Source: Tannerellaceae bacterium (GTDB taxonomy: Bacteria; Bacteroidota; Bacteroidia; Bacteroidales; Tannerellaceae). Taken from it: 64,000 nucleotides of DNA. The notes beneath the pieces are model-generated. The model had not been told where the DNA came from and searched no databases. It worked only from the letters and a program-made list of their open reading frames with translations. Of the stretch, positions 9,403-17,372 are shown piece by piece. Position 1 is the first letter of the stretch. Every line of letters starts with the position of its first letter. Where the stretch lies: contig JAIRPK010000035.1 of the NCBI GenBank assembly GCA_031257015.1, forward strand, positions 59,521-123,520, given 5' to 3'. Position numbers and translations under genes: made by a program.

Positions 9403-12400
9403 TCAATTGAAGATATAGCGCACACTAAACTGCATATAGTACGTGGACAAATTCCCCACCACCTTCCTGAACGTTTGTTCCGGCAGTTCGCTTGTTCCGG
9501 CTATCCGATTGAGGTTGAAAGTAGGAACTACATTGCCGTCGGGTGTAACTGCACTAGCATTCGTCATGATCAGCAGTTGCGCTTGGTTCATGGCGTATGT
9601 ATTCCCCCATTTGGAGTTAAGCAGATTGCCGAAGTTCGTAATGTCAAGACCAAGCTGGAGAGTATTTTTAGTTTTTCCCGCCTTGACGGTAAAGTCCTGC
9701 GTGAACTTAACATCGAATCTATGCTGCCAGGGAAACACTACGGCATTCTTTTCCGCATATTGCCCTTTTCGTGTACGCAAGTATTCATCCTGTTCAATAT
9801 ATCGGAAGAAGGCGTCGCTTTGCTGCTGCGCCGTCCAAATCACATTATCCCCCGACTTGTAATCAACAAACTGAATCTCACTTGGGTCTTTCGGAACATA
9901 GATAAGATTGGAAGATGTACTAGCCCCATCCTGAACTATGTTGGAGGAATAGAAGTATGAGCCTCTGCCACTGTTCGTCCCCGTATAAAACACAGACGTT
10001 GTGAAGCCGCCGAACCTGTAAGACAGAGAGCCGATAAGATTATTCGGCATCACATAGCTTGCATATCCCAGTTCGGGCGTATTGGAACCGTTCACAGTCG
10101 GATAGCCATTCCATACGGTTGACATCTGGTCGCCCCATCCGTCGTGAAGACTCTTGGCAAACGAACGTGTGTAGGCCACCATAGCGCTTAGTCCCTCCCA
10201 GAGATTCTTGTCAACCTTGACGGTAACAGAGCTGTAATAGCCGTTGCCATCCTTGGCGTTGGTGACGAAGAATGGTGTCGCCCCATTATTCCCTGTTGCG
10301 TTTGGAATACCTGACGAGTTCAACCTGTTGAGAAATTTTGCTGCTCCGGAAGGATACACCAGCCTATGGTCGGGGTATCCAGGAATATTCATCCGTACCG
10401 GTTCAACCAACCCCTCCTTATATACCATTACAGCATTAATATCCTTATTATACACTCCTTCTATACTCGCATTGAATCCCAGTGGGAGTTTGAAATCCAC
10501 CGCGACGGACGACTTCCATGCCGAAGGCATCTTGAACTCCGGATCCATCACAGTAAATCCTCCCGTGGGAATGCTTGTTCCCGCCTGTGGCTGATTCTTT
10601 GGATAATACGCCTTAGGGTCGGGGTTGAACGGGCCGGGAACGTCTTCGCCCCTGTACATCATTGTCGATTGCAGCATCCCAGCATCAACGGCCTGCGAAC
10701 ATATCCATACAAATGGGATGCGACCGGTAAAAATACCCGTACCACCTCTGACCACGACCTGTCTTTCGCCGGTGAAGTCATAATTGAATCCGAATCTGGG
10801 GGAGAACATCAAGCGCGTCTTCGGGAGATTGGCAGTACTGTAATGCTTCCCGTTAAAATCCAGCTTGGAAATCATTGGATGCTCTGCGAGGGCTTCCGGA
10901 TAAATCGGCAGATCGAAACGGACACCTCCTGTGAGAGTAAGATTATTGCCCAGCTTAACTTCATCCTGAAGGTAGAAACTGTACTGGTCGAACTTGAAGC
11001 TGGGGAACGCCTGCGCATACCCAGGCGTATTGGAGAAAGTTATTCCGTAAGCTGAAGGGAGACCACCGTTAGTGAAGTCGTCCCATGAATCGAAGACATA
11101 GAAGCCAGTGCCGAAGCGCATAAATCCATTCTTGGTCTGATTCTTCTCATAACTCAGTCCAAGGGTATAATTGTTTATCCCCGACGAGTACTTAATCTCT
11201 TCCGTGACGTTATAAGTTTTTACCTGCCGGAGGTTTCCGTAGGAAAATATCTCTGTTCCAAAAGACGTGTATGGCCTCCCATCCTTCAGGATGTCCACGA
11301 ATGGGAAGTCCTTGTTTCCGCTAACGCTCCTCGGCTCATCCTGAAAGGAGTATGTAGCGCGGAAAGAGTTGCTGAGCTGTCCGCCCATGTAAGTCGAGTT
11401 CCACTCCCCTGACAGTGACGAGAAGTTTTGCTCCTGAAAATATCCGCTGTTCCGGTACCACATTGCATCCATACCTGTGCGTCCGCCGATGTAAAGGCTG
11501 GAGAAAGGCGAAGTCGAACCTGACGGGATGGTAGGCTTTTTTGAATCCATATAGCTATACCTTAGATTAACCTTGTGGCGGTCATTAATGTTCCAGTCGA
11601 TACGTGCGAGAAACTTCTGTCCCGGACTGTCGAAGGAGTAACCCTGATAAGGCCCCGTCTGATACCCATATTTGTCGTTCAAATATTTACTCATCATCTC
11701 CATGTCGCTAACCGTAGGCCGCGCAATTGTAGTTCCGTTCCCGATGCCGTCTGTCGAGGCTGTGCTCGTAGGCCCCGGCTCCACAGTCTTTTCCTTCTCG
11801 AAGTTGACGAAGAAGAATAGTTTATCCTTGATGACCGGCCCGCCCAGCGTCAGACCGTAGAGGTTGTACGACGAAGGCGGCTTTGTGAAATATTCATCTT
11901 CGACTTTATTCCCCCTTAGCCTGTCGTCAGTCATGTATGTATAAAGCGAGCCTTTAAACTCGTTCGTTCCCGATTTGGTTACGGCATTGACGGCCGCACC
12001 TATAAATCCACTCTGACGGACGTCATAAGGCGTCAGTACAACAGAGATTTGGTCAAGGGCATCGACGGAAATAGGCGAGCCGTTTCCAGGGAGATTCTGC
12101 CCTATTCCAAAAGCATTATTGAAGGCAGCGCCATCGACGGTGATAAAATTCTGCCGGTAATTACCTCCGCCGATCGACTGCCCGTTAGATTGAGGCGTTA
12201 ACCTTGTCATATCGTTTATGCTACGGCTTATGCTCGGCATAAGAGCCATGTCGCGGGCATTGAGACTGGTGAGCGCCCCTGCCCTGTCGCTGTTCATATT
12301 GGAGTTTAGTGCGTTGGCGACAACAACTACTTCGGTCAGGTTTTTGGCGTCCTCACTCATTTGTACGTTCAGCACGTAGTTGTCAGCCAGCACAAGTGAA

Positions 12401-12687
12401 ATATCGTTATGTTCGACTGTCCTGTATCCGACGAAGGCGATCGAGACCTTGTAGGGGCCTCCGGGTTTGAGGTTCTGCAACCTGAAATAGCCTTTGGAAT
12501 CCGTTACCGTCCCTGACTGCGTGCCTGTCGGCAGGTGGATTGCCATGATCGTCGCCCCTGTTAGAGCGCCATCAGCGTCGGTAACGGTTCCGCTCATGGA
12601 CGAGGTTGTCACCTGCGCGTCAACCCTTGATAACAGCCCTGATAGAGTTAGAATCAGTAGCAAAAGATATTGTCTCATTAATTTCAT
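9403..12687 (-). CDS. Oar-like TonB-dependent outer-membrane receptor
   Basis: This 1094-residue protein has a signal peptide (cut after VDAQ, about residue 25) and a carboxypeptidase-regulatory-like domain (SGTVTDADGALTGATI, SKGYFRLQNLKPGGPY; residues about 30-110). The TonB plug starts with SISRSINDMTRLTPQ and VDGAAFNNAFG, and a long beta-barrel ends in the aromatic-terminated strand FSVRYIFN. This matches the Oar-type branch of TonB receptors rather than the SusC branch: there is no SusC plug signature and no adjacent SusD gene. Oar-like proteins import or export unknown substrates; in Myxococcus Oar is tied to development and protease secretion. The start at 12687 was chosen because it gives the full signal peptide; Met4 is an alternative. 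Confidence 0.88.
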   Translation of the reverse strand: MKLMRQYLLLLILTLSGLLSRVDAQVTTSSMSGTVTDADGALTGATIMAIHLPTGTQSGTVTDSKGYFRLQNLKPGGPYKVSIAFVGYRTVEHNDISLVLADNYVLNVQMSEDAKNLTEVVVVANALNSNMNSDRAGALTSLNARDMALMPSISRSINDMTRLTPQSNGQSIGGGNYRQNFITVDGAAFNNAFGIGQNLPGNGSPISVDALDQISVVLTPYDVRQSGFIGAAVNAVTKSGTNEFKGSLYTYMTDDRLRGNKVEDEYFTKPPSSYNLYGLTLGGPVIKDKLFFFVNFEKEKTVEPGPTSTASTDGIGNGTTIARPTVSDMEMMSKYLNDKYGYQTGPYQGYSFDSPGQKFLARIDWNINDRHKVNLRYSYMDSKKPTIPSGSTSPFSSLYIGGRTGMDAMWYRNSGYFQEQNFSSLSGEWNSTYMGGQLSNSFRATYSFQDEPRSVSGNKDFPFVDILKDGRPYTSFGTEIFSYGNLRQVKTYNVTEEIKYSSGINNYTLGLSYEKNQTKNGFMRFGTGFYVFDSWDDFTNGGLPSAYGITFSNTPGYAQAFPSFKFDQYSFYLQDEVKLGNNLTLTGGVRFDLPIYPEALAEHPMISKLDFNGKHYSTANLPKTRLMFSPRFGFNYDFTGERQVVVRGGTGIFTGRIPFVWICSQAVDAGMLQSTMMYRGEDVPGPFNPDPKAYYPKNQPQAGTSIPTGGFTVMDPEFKMPSAWKSSVAVDFKLPLGFNASIEGVYNKDINAVMVYKEGLVEPVRMNIPGYPDHRLVYPSGAAKFLNRLNSSGIPNATGNNGATPFFVTNAKDGNGYYSSVTVKVDKNLWEGLSAMVAYTRSFAKSLHDGWGDQMSTVWNGYPTVNGSNTPELGYASYVMPNNLIGSLSYRFGGFTTSVFYTGTNSGRGSYFYSSNIVQDGASTSSNLIYVPKDPSEIQFVDYKSGDNVIWTAQQQSDAFFRYIEQDEYLRTRKGQYAEKNAVVFPWQHRFDVKFTQDFTVKAGKTKNTLQLGLDITNFGNLLNSKWGNTYAMNQAQLLIMTNASAVTPDGNVVPTFNLNRIAGTSELPEQTFRKVVGNLSTYYMQFSVRYIFN

Positions 12688-12728
12688 TATTAAGATTTAA
12701 CTGTAAAGTATAAATTCGATTTCACCGA

Positions 12729-12736
12729 CAAAAGTA
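12729..12736 (-). promoter_or_regulatory. Possible -7 box of the Oar-like receptor gene
   Basis: The minus strand reads TACTTTTG, a perfect TAnnTTTG, 42 bp before the start codon. No good -33 TTTG is found 19-21 bases upstream, so this is a one-element match only. Confidence 0.4.
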
Positions 12737-12935
12737 CTACTAGTCCATCGAATTTCCATTACAATTTCATGAAGAATTTCAACCGTTACTGAATATTTTT
12801 TGACTTGCCCCATTGCGAAGGCGTTCTCATCCGCCCTCCAAGAATATTTGTCCGGAGCATGGAAAAAGGCGTTCCGGAAATGAATCGCCATTGCCCGCAT
12901 GGAAGACCGGCCTCTTCCCGCCGTCCGCAAAACCG

Positions 12936-13212
12936 TCCCACGAGGTGGGAAAACATGATCCGGACGCAAAACATACCTTCCCACAAGGTGGGCTAATATG
13001 ATCCGGATGCAAAACATACTTTCCCCCAAGGTGGACTGATATGATCCGGATGCAAAACATACCTTCCCACGAGGTGGGCTGACATGATCCGGACGCAAAA
13101 CATACCTTCCCACAAGGTGGACTGATACGATCCGGATGCAGATCAGACCTTCCCACGAGGTGGACTGACATGATCCGGATGCAGATCATATCGTCCCCCA
13201 AGGTGGACTGAC
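12936..13212. repeat. 43-bp tandem repeat array (about 6.5 units) with palindromic cores
   Basis: Six full 43-bp units start at 12955, 12998, 13041, 13084, 13127 and 13170, with a partial unit on the left from 12936. Each unit has ATGATCCGGA, then TGCAAAACATACCT, then a small inverted repeat of the form CCCACnAGGTGGG. That hairpin is best kept in the left units and decays to GGTGGACT on the right. Because 43 is not a multiple of three, the frame shifts at every unit, so the array cannot encode a periodic protein. It lies in the divergent gap between the Oar-like receptor and dsbD. The final unit dissolves after 13212. Confidence 0.93.
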
Positions 13213-13426
13213 ATTTTCAGACTTCAAAGCATGTTTTCTTCCACATTGGGCAACAGACTTATTGCATAAGACCAGGCCGGACTGCATCATGGACCAACAC
13301 GATCGCTGACAAGGGTACATCAGGCTGGGACATGTTTAGGCCTGCCGGACTGCCCGAAGGCTGTTTCCTGCAATCATGACATATATTAAAGAGCATCATC
13401 CCAGCCAATATTTGTTATTAGAATCT

Positions 13427-13434
13427 TATCTTTG
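13427..13434 (+). promoter_or_regulatory. -7 box upstream of dsbD
   Basis: TATCTTTG, a perfect TAnnTTTG, lies 33 bp before the dsbD start. A TTTG at 13411-13414 is only 12 bases upstream, too close to be a normal -33 element. Confidence 0.5.
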
Positions 13435-13467
13435 CATCAATAATTATGTGTAAATAAAAGTAATGAC

Positions 13468-15513
13468 ATGCAAAAAACACTATATATAATAGTAGTAACG
13501 CTCCTCTCCCTGTGCGCCGAAGCGCAGATATTCGCACCCGTCAAATGGCGGATAACGCTGGACGAGAGCGTAGCGGGCGAGAAGTCGATCGTTTTTTCCG
13601 CGACGATTGACAAGGGTTGGCATTTATACGACATGGACTTGCCTCCCGGCGGCCCCGTCTCGACGTCCTTCACATTTGAGACGCTTCATGGCGCCGAGCT
13701 TGTCGGTAAACCCACAGCGACATCAGCCCCCACCAGCGTCCACGACGATATGTTCAAGATGGAGTTGCGCTGGTATTCCGGCTCCGTCACCTTTCGCCAG
13801 AAGCTGAAAATTACGGATGCGAAGACGTTCAAGGTCGTCGGCGAGGTGGAATATATCGCTTGCGACGACGCTCGCTGCCTCCCCCCCGAACGTGAGACCT
13901 TCGCGTTCGACCGAAAGAACATCAAGCGCCCCGACGACTTGGCGGCAGTCTCTCCCCAGCCCGTTTCCGAGAAGGAAGACACACCCGTTGTAGCCGAGGC
14001 GATTACTGTTCCCTCAACCTCCCCGTCCGAGGAAGTCCCTATCCGCGTTGCCCCCCTTCGCCAGGCAGAGCATGCCGTATCAGAATTATGGCAGTCCGTA
14101 ACAGAGGAATTGAAGAGTTTCGGCGACGTCAGCCTTTCCGCCGCTGACATGTCATGGCTCTACATTTTTTTTGCAGGTTTTATCGGCGGTCTTCTGGCAT
14201 TGTTAACCCCCTGCGTATGGCCGATGATACCGATGACGGTCAGCTTCTTCCTCAAGCGCACGTCGAGCCGCCGCAAATCCATAGTCGATGCCCTGGTATA
14301 TGGGCTTGCCATCATAGTTATATATGTATCAATGGGACTGGCAATAACAGCTCTGTTCGGTGCGAGCGCCCTGAACGACCTGTCCACCAATGCCGTCTTC
14401 AACATACTCTTCAGTATTCTGCTGATATTTTTCGCCGTCTCCTTTTTAGGAGCATTTGAAATAACCCTCCCATCATCATGGACAAACAGGATGGACAGCA
14501 AGGCCGAGCGGACGACCGGCATCATCAGCATATTCTTCATGGCTTTCACTCTGGCGCTGGTCTCCTTCTCCTGCACAGGGCCAATCATCGGGACGCTGTT
14601 AGTACAGGCAGCCACGATGGGGAAGATGTCCGGCCCGGCGATTGGCATGTCCGGCTTTGCCATCGCCCTGTCCATTCCGTTCGCCCTGTTCTCCGTCTTT
14701 CCCGGTATGCTGAAGAGACTTCCCCGTTCCGGAGGCTGGCTGAACTCGGTGAAAATCGTGTTAGGCTTTCTGGAATTGGCGTTAGCCCTGAAGTTCCTGT
14801 CCGTTGCCGACCTAGCTTACGGTTGGGAACTACTTGATCGAGAGACTTTTTTAGTTCTATGGATAGTTCTCTTCGCCTTGTTAGGCCTCTACCTTCTCGG
14901 CAAGCTGCGTTTCGCCCATGACAGCGAAGCCGGTCGCATATCCGTTCCCCGTCTCCTCCTTGCGATAGCATCCCTGTCGTTCTCCCTGTACATGCTTCCC
15001 GGCCTGTGGGGCGCCCCGCTGAAAGCCGTAAGCGCCTTCGCCCCTCCGCTGTACACACAAGATTTCAGTCTGTACGACAGCGAAGTCCATGCAGCCTTTG
15101 AGGATTACGAGGCAGGAATGGAATATGCCGCCAGTGCGGGCAAGCCGGTCATCGTTGACTTTTCCGGTTTCGGCTGTGTGAACTGCCGCAAGATGGAAGC
15201 CTCTGTCTGGACAGATCCTTCGGTGAAACACCTTCTCGAAAAGGATTACGTATTAATCACCCTTTACGTTGACGACAAAACCAAGCTGGCGAAACCCATC
15301 GAAGTAGTAGAAAACGGCAAGAAGCGCAAACTTAAAACCGTAGGCGATCGTTGGAGCTATCTCCAAAGCAGCAAATTTGGAGCGAACGCCCAGCCGTTCT
15401 ACGTGCTCCTCGACAATTCCGGCCATCCCCTCGCCCCGTCCTACGCCTACGACGAAGACATTGCCAAATACCACAAGTTCTTAACAGACGGCCTCGCCAA
15501 ATACCGCAAATAA
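13468..15513 (+). CDS. dsbD: Thiol:disulfide interchange protein DsbD
   Basis: DsbD carries electrons from cytoplasmic thioredoxin across the inner membrane to periplasmic thiol proteins. The 681-residue product has a signal peptide (MQKTLYIIVVTLLSLCAEAQ). A periplasmic N-domain follows (about residues 20-160) with a YIACDDARCLPP motif bearing a Cys pair, then a linker. The CcdA-like membrane domain (about residues 225-515) includes LLTPCVWPMIPMTV and SCTGPIIG with the redox Cys residues. The C-terminal thioredoxin-like domain has FSGFGCVNCRKMEASVW (CVNC near residue 570). The length is slightly above the E. coli protein. The start follows a -7 box. mazG begins 5 bp after its stop, so the two form an operon. 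Confidence 0.93.
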   Translation: MQKTLYIIVVTLLSLCAEAQIFAPVKWRITLDESVAGEKSIVFSATIDKGWHLYDMDLPPGGPVSTSFTFETLHGAELVGKPTATSAPTSVHDDMFKMELRWYSGSVTFRQKLKITDAKTFKVVGEVEYIACDDARCLPPERETFAFDRKNIKRPDDLAAVSPQPVSEKEDTPVVAEAITVPSTSPSEEVPIRVAPLRQAEHAVSELWQSVTEELKSFGDVSLSAADMSWLYIFFAGFIGGLLALLTPCVWPMIPMTVSFFLKRTSSRRKSIVDALVYGLAIIVIYVSMGLAITALFGASALNDLSTNAVFNILFSILLIFFAVSFLGAFEITLPSSWTNRMDSKAERTTGIISIFFMAFTLALVSFSCTGPIIGTLLVQAATMGKMSGPAIGMSGFAIALSIPFALFSVFPGMLKRLPRSGGWLNSVKIVLGFLELALALKFLSVADLAYGWELLDRETFLVLWIVLFALLGLYLLGKLRFAHDSEAGRISVPRLLLAIASLSFSLYMLPGLWGAPLKAVSAFAPPLYTQDFSLYDSEVHAAFEDYEAGMEYAASAGKPVIVDFSGFGCVNCRKMEASVWTDPSVKHLLEKDYVLITLYVDDKTKLAKPIEVVENGKKRKLKTVGDRWSYLQSSKFGANAQPFYVLLDNSGHPLAPSYAYDEDIAKYHKFLTDGLAKYRK

Positions 15514-15518
15514 CCCGT

Positions 15519-16310
15519 ATGGAAACCAAGACAAGAGAAGCCAAACTTGAAGCATTCGGCCATTTGCTCGATGTTCTCGACCGCCTCCGGATTGAATGTC
15601 CCTGGGACAGGAAACAGACAAACGAAAGCCTCCGAAGCAATACTATCGAGGAGATGTACGAGCTGTGCGACGCCATCATACGCGACGACAATGACGACAT
15701 AAAGAAAGAGCTGGGCGACCTCCTTCTCCACATCGTTTTCTATGCCAAAATAGGCGAGGAGAAGGCAGTCTTCGATATTGGAGACGTATGCGACGCCCTT
15801 TGCCGGAAATTAATCTACCGTCACCCCCACGTCTTCGGCTCCACAGCTGCCGAAACCTCCCGGAAAGTCGAACAAAACTGGGAGCAGCTCAAGCTCAATG
15901 AACGCGGCGGGAACAAGACAGTCCTTGAAGGCGTACCCTCGTCCCTCCCCTCGCTTGTTAAGGCTCACCGTATTCAGGACAAGGCCCGCAATGCCGGCTT
16001 TGACTGGGAGGAGCGCACTCAGGTATGGGACAAGATACGAGAAGAGTTTGAGGAGCTTGAGGCAGAAATTTCCACGATGGACGCCAACCTGATCGAAGCC
16101 GAATTTGGAGATCTCTTCTTCAGCCTCATCAACGCCGCCCGGCTCTACAAGATAAACCCCGACAATGCCCTGGAACGCACGAACCAAAAGTTCATCCGCC
16201 GCTTCAACTACCTTGAAGAAAAAGCCCGCGAACAGAATCGCCCCCTGAAAGAGATGACCCTTGCGGAAATGGAAGCACTATGGACAGAGGCAAAGACGAA
16301 GGGGCTTTGA
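15519..16310 (+). CDS. mazG: Nucleoside triphosphate pyrophosphohydrolase MazG
   Basis: MazG hydrolyses (d)NTPs to the monophosphate and pyrophosphate and helps clear abnormal nucleotides and tune the stringent response. From the ATG at 15519 the protein is 263 residues, the normal two-domain length. The first MazG domain has CPWDRKQT, SLRSNTIEEMYELCDAI and KELGDLLLHIVFYAKIGEE. The second has REEFEELEAEI and EAEFGDLFFSLINAAR (the ExxE and ExxD metal sites). An upstream in-frame start at 15351 would lie inside dsbD and is rejected. It is 5 bp downstream of dsbD. Confidence 0.93.
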   Translation: METKTREAKLEAFGHLLDVLDRLRIECPWDRKQTNESLRSNTIEEMYELCDAIIRDDNDDIKKELGDLLLHIVFYAKIGEEKAVFDIGDVCDALCRKLIYRHPHVFGSTAAETSRKVEQNWEQLKLNERGGNKTVLEGVPSSLPSLVKAHRIQDKARNAGFDWEERTQVWDKIREEFEELEAEISTMDANLIEAEFGDLFFSLINAARLYKINPDNALERTNQKFIRRFNYLEEKAREQNRPLKEMTLAEMEALWTEAKTKGL

Positions 16311-16358
16311 GAAGATAAGAGATATGCCCCTGATGGGGACTATAATAAAGGCAAAACG

Positions 16359-16415
16359 AAACGCCTAAATTCTCTGTGGAGATTAGAATGAATCCCGATG
16401 AGAATTTAGGCGTTT
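16359..16415. terminator. Bidirectional terminator between mazG and cysE
   Basis: AAACGCCTAAATTCTC (16359-16374) and GAGAATTTAGGCGTTT (16400-16415) are perfect 16-bp arms around a 25-base loop, in the gap between convergent genes. Confidence 0.75.
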
Positions 16416-16484
16416 ACTTTATCGTTACTTGTAAGAACGTCTTCCGACGCTTATGGCTTCATGCCGGTCAAAGTTACTGTTACG

Positions 16485-17372
16485 TTATTCATTAACCGCC
16501 TTTGGCTGGCGAATATGCGAATTAGGCTCCACGCTGTTCGTAATCCAGATGTTACCACCGATAACGGAATTTTCACCGATAGTGATACGCCCCAAGACCG
16601 AGGTGTTGGAATAGATAGTTACATTGTCCTTGATAATCGGATGACGCGGTATATTCATAGGTATACCGTTCTCATTCAGATACAAACGCTTTGCGCCCAG
16701 CGTTACACCTTGGTAAAGCCGTACATGATCGCCAATGATGGTCGTTTGTCCGATGACTATGCCTGTGCCATGGTCGATACTGAAGAACTTTCCTATTTCC
16801 GCCCCCGGATGAATATCTATCCCCGTTTCCGTATGCGCCATCTCCGTTATCATACGAGGCAGAATAGGCACGCACATTCTATAAAGTTCATGGGCGACAC
16901 GCTGGTGCAGAATTGCCTTGAAACCCGGATAGCAGAAAATCACTTCACTCAGGCTCGACGCAGCGGGATCTCCCTCAAATATAGCCTGCGCATCGGTAGA
17001 GAGCAGAGCTTTGATGTCCGCGAGTTTGTTAATAAATTCCACAGCGAGCGCCGAAGCCTGCTCCCTGGTATTATCATATTCCGATTCAAAACAAAGGCTA
17101 TTATCTATTTGTTCAAGCAGAAGTTCAAAGACTTTAAGCAAGTATCCCTCGGCGTATACCTTGGCCGAAGCCGGAAGCGCTTCGTCCAGCGGCCCGAAGA
17201 AGCCCGGAAAAAGAATTTTCTTGAGCACCTCCATGATTTGCGCAACAGCCTTAACCGATGGCGACGGTTTCTGATGCAGCGGTATATAGCGATAATTGTC
17301 CGAATCAAAGTCGGTCAATCTATCGACATTCCTGCAAATGAGTTCAATCAAACTGTCCTTATCCATGACCAA
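16485..17372 (-). CDS. cysE: Serine O-acetyltransferase
   Basis: The enzyme acetylates L-serine with acetyl-CoA, the first step of cysteine synthesis. The 295-residue protein has a helical N-domain (residues about 1-170). A left-handed beta-helix follows with hexapeptide turns: TGIDIHPGAEIGKFFSIDHGTG, VIGQTTIIGDHVRLYQGVTLG and NVTIYSNTSVLGRITIGENSVIGGN. The HGTG segment holds the catalytic His. The long N-domain places it in the EpsC-type branch. It starts directly at the stop of the kelch lipoprotein gene (no gap), so it is read from the same minus-strand transcript as the kinase cluster. That is an unexpected partnership unless it simply marks the operon's end. Confidence 0.9.
   Translation of the reverse strand: MVMDKDSLIELICRNVDRLTDFDSDNYRYIPLHQKPSPSVKAVAQIMEVLKKILFPGFFGPLDEALPASAKVYAEGYLLKVFELLLEQIDNSLCFESEYDNTREQASALAVEFINKLADIKALLSTDAQAIFEGDPAASSLSEVIFCYPGFKAILHQRVAHELYRMCVPILPRMITEMAHTETGIDIHPGAEIGKFFSIDHGTGIVIGQTTIIGDHVRLYQGVTLGAKRLYLNENGIPMNIPRHPIIKDNVTIYSNTSVLGRITIGENSVIGGNIWITNSVEPNSHIRQPKAVNE

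Noticed and set aside
9031..9960. 309-codon plus-strand frame crossing the phosphoesterase and Oar-like genes
   Set aside because: It spans the antisense of two well-supported genes and the terminator between them; composition is that of an antisense frame.
12697..13201. Minus-strand reading frames across the 43-bp array
   Set aside because: All frames stay open because the unit lacks stops, and the amino-acid sequence changes frame at every unit; no start signal or family match.
15351..15518. N-terminal extension of mazG
   Set aside because: It lies inside the dsbD coding region in another frame; the conserved MazG start is at 15519, 5 bp after the dsbD stop.
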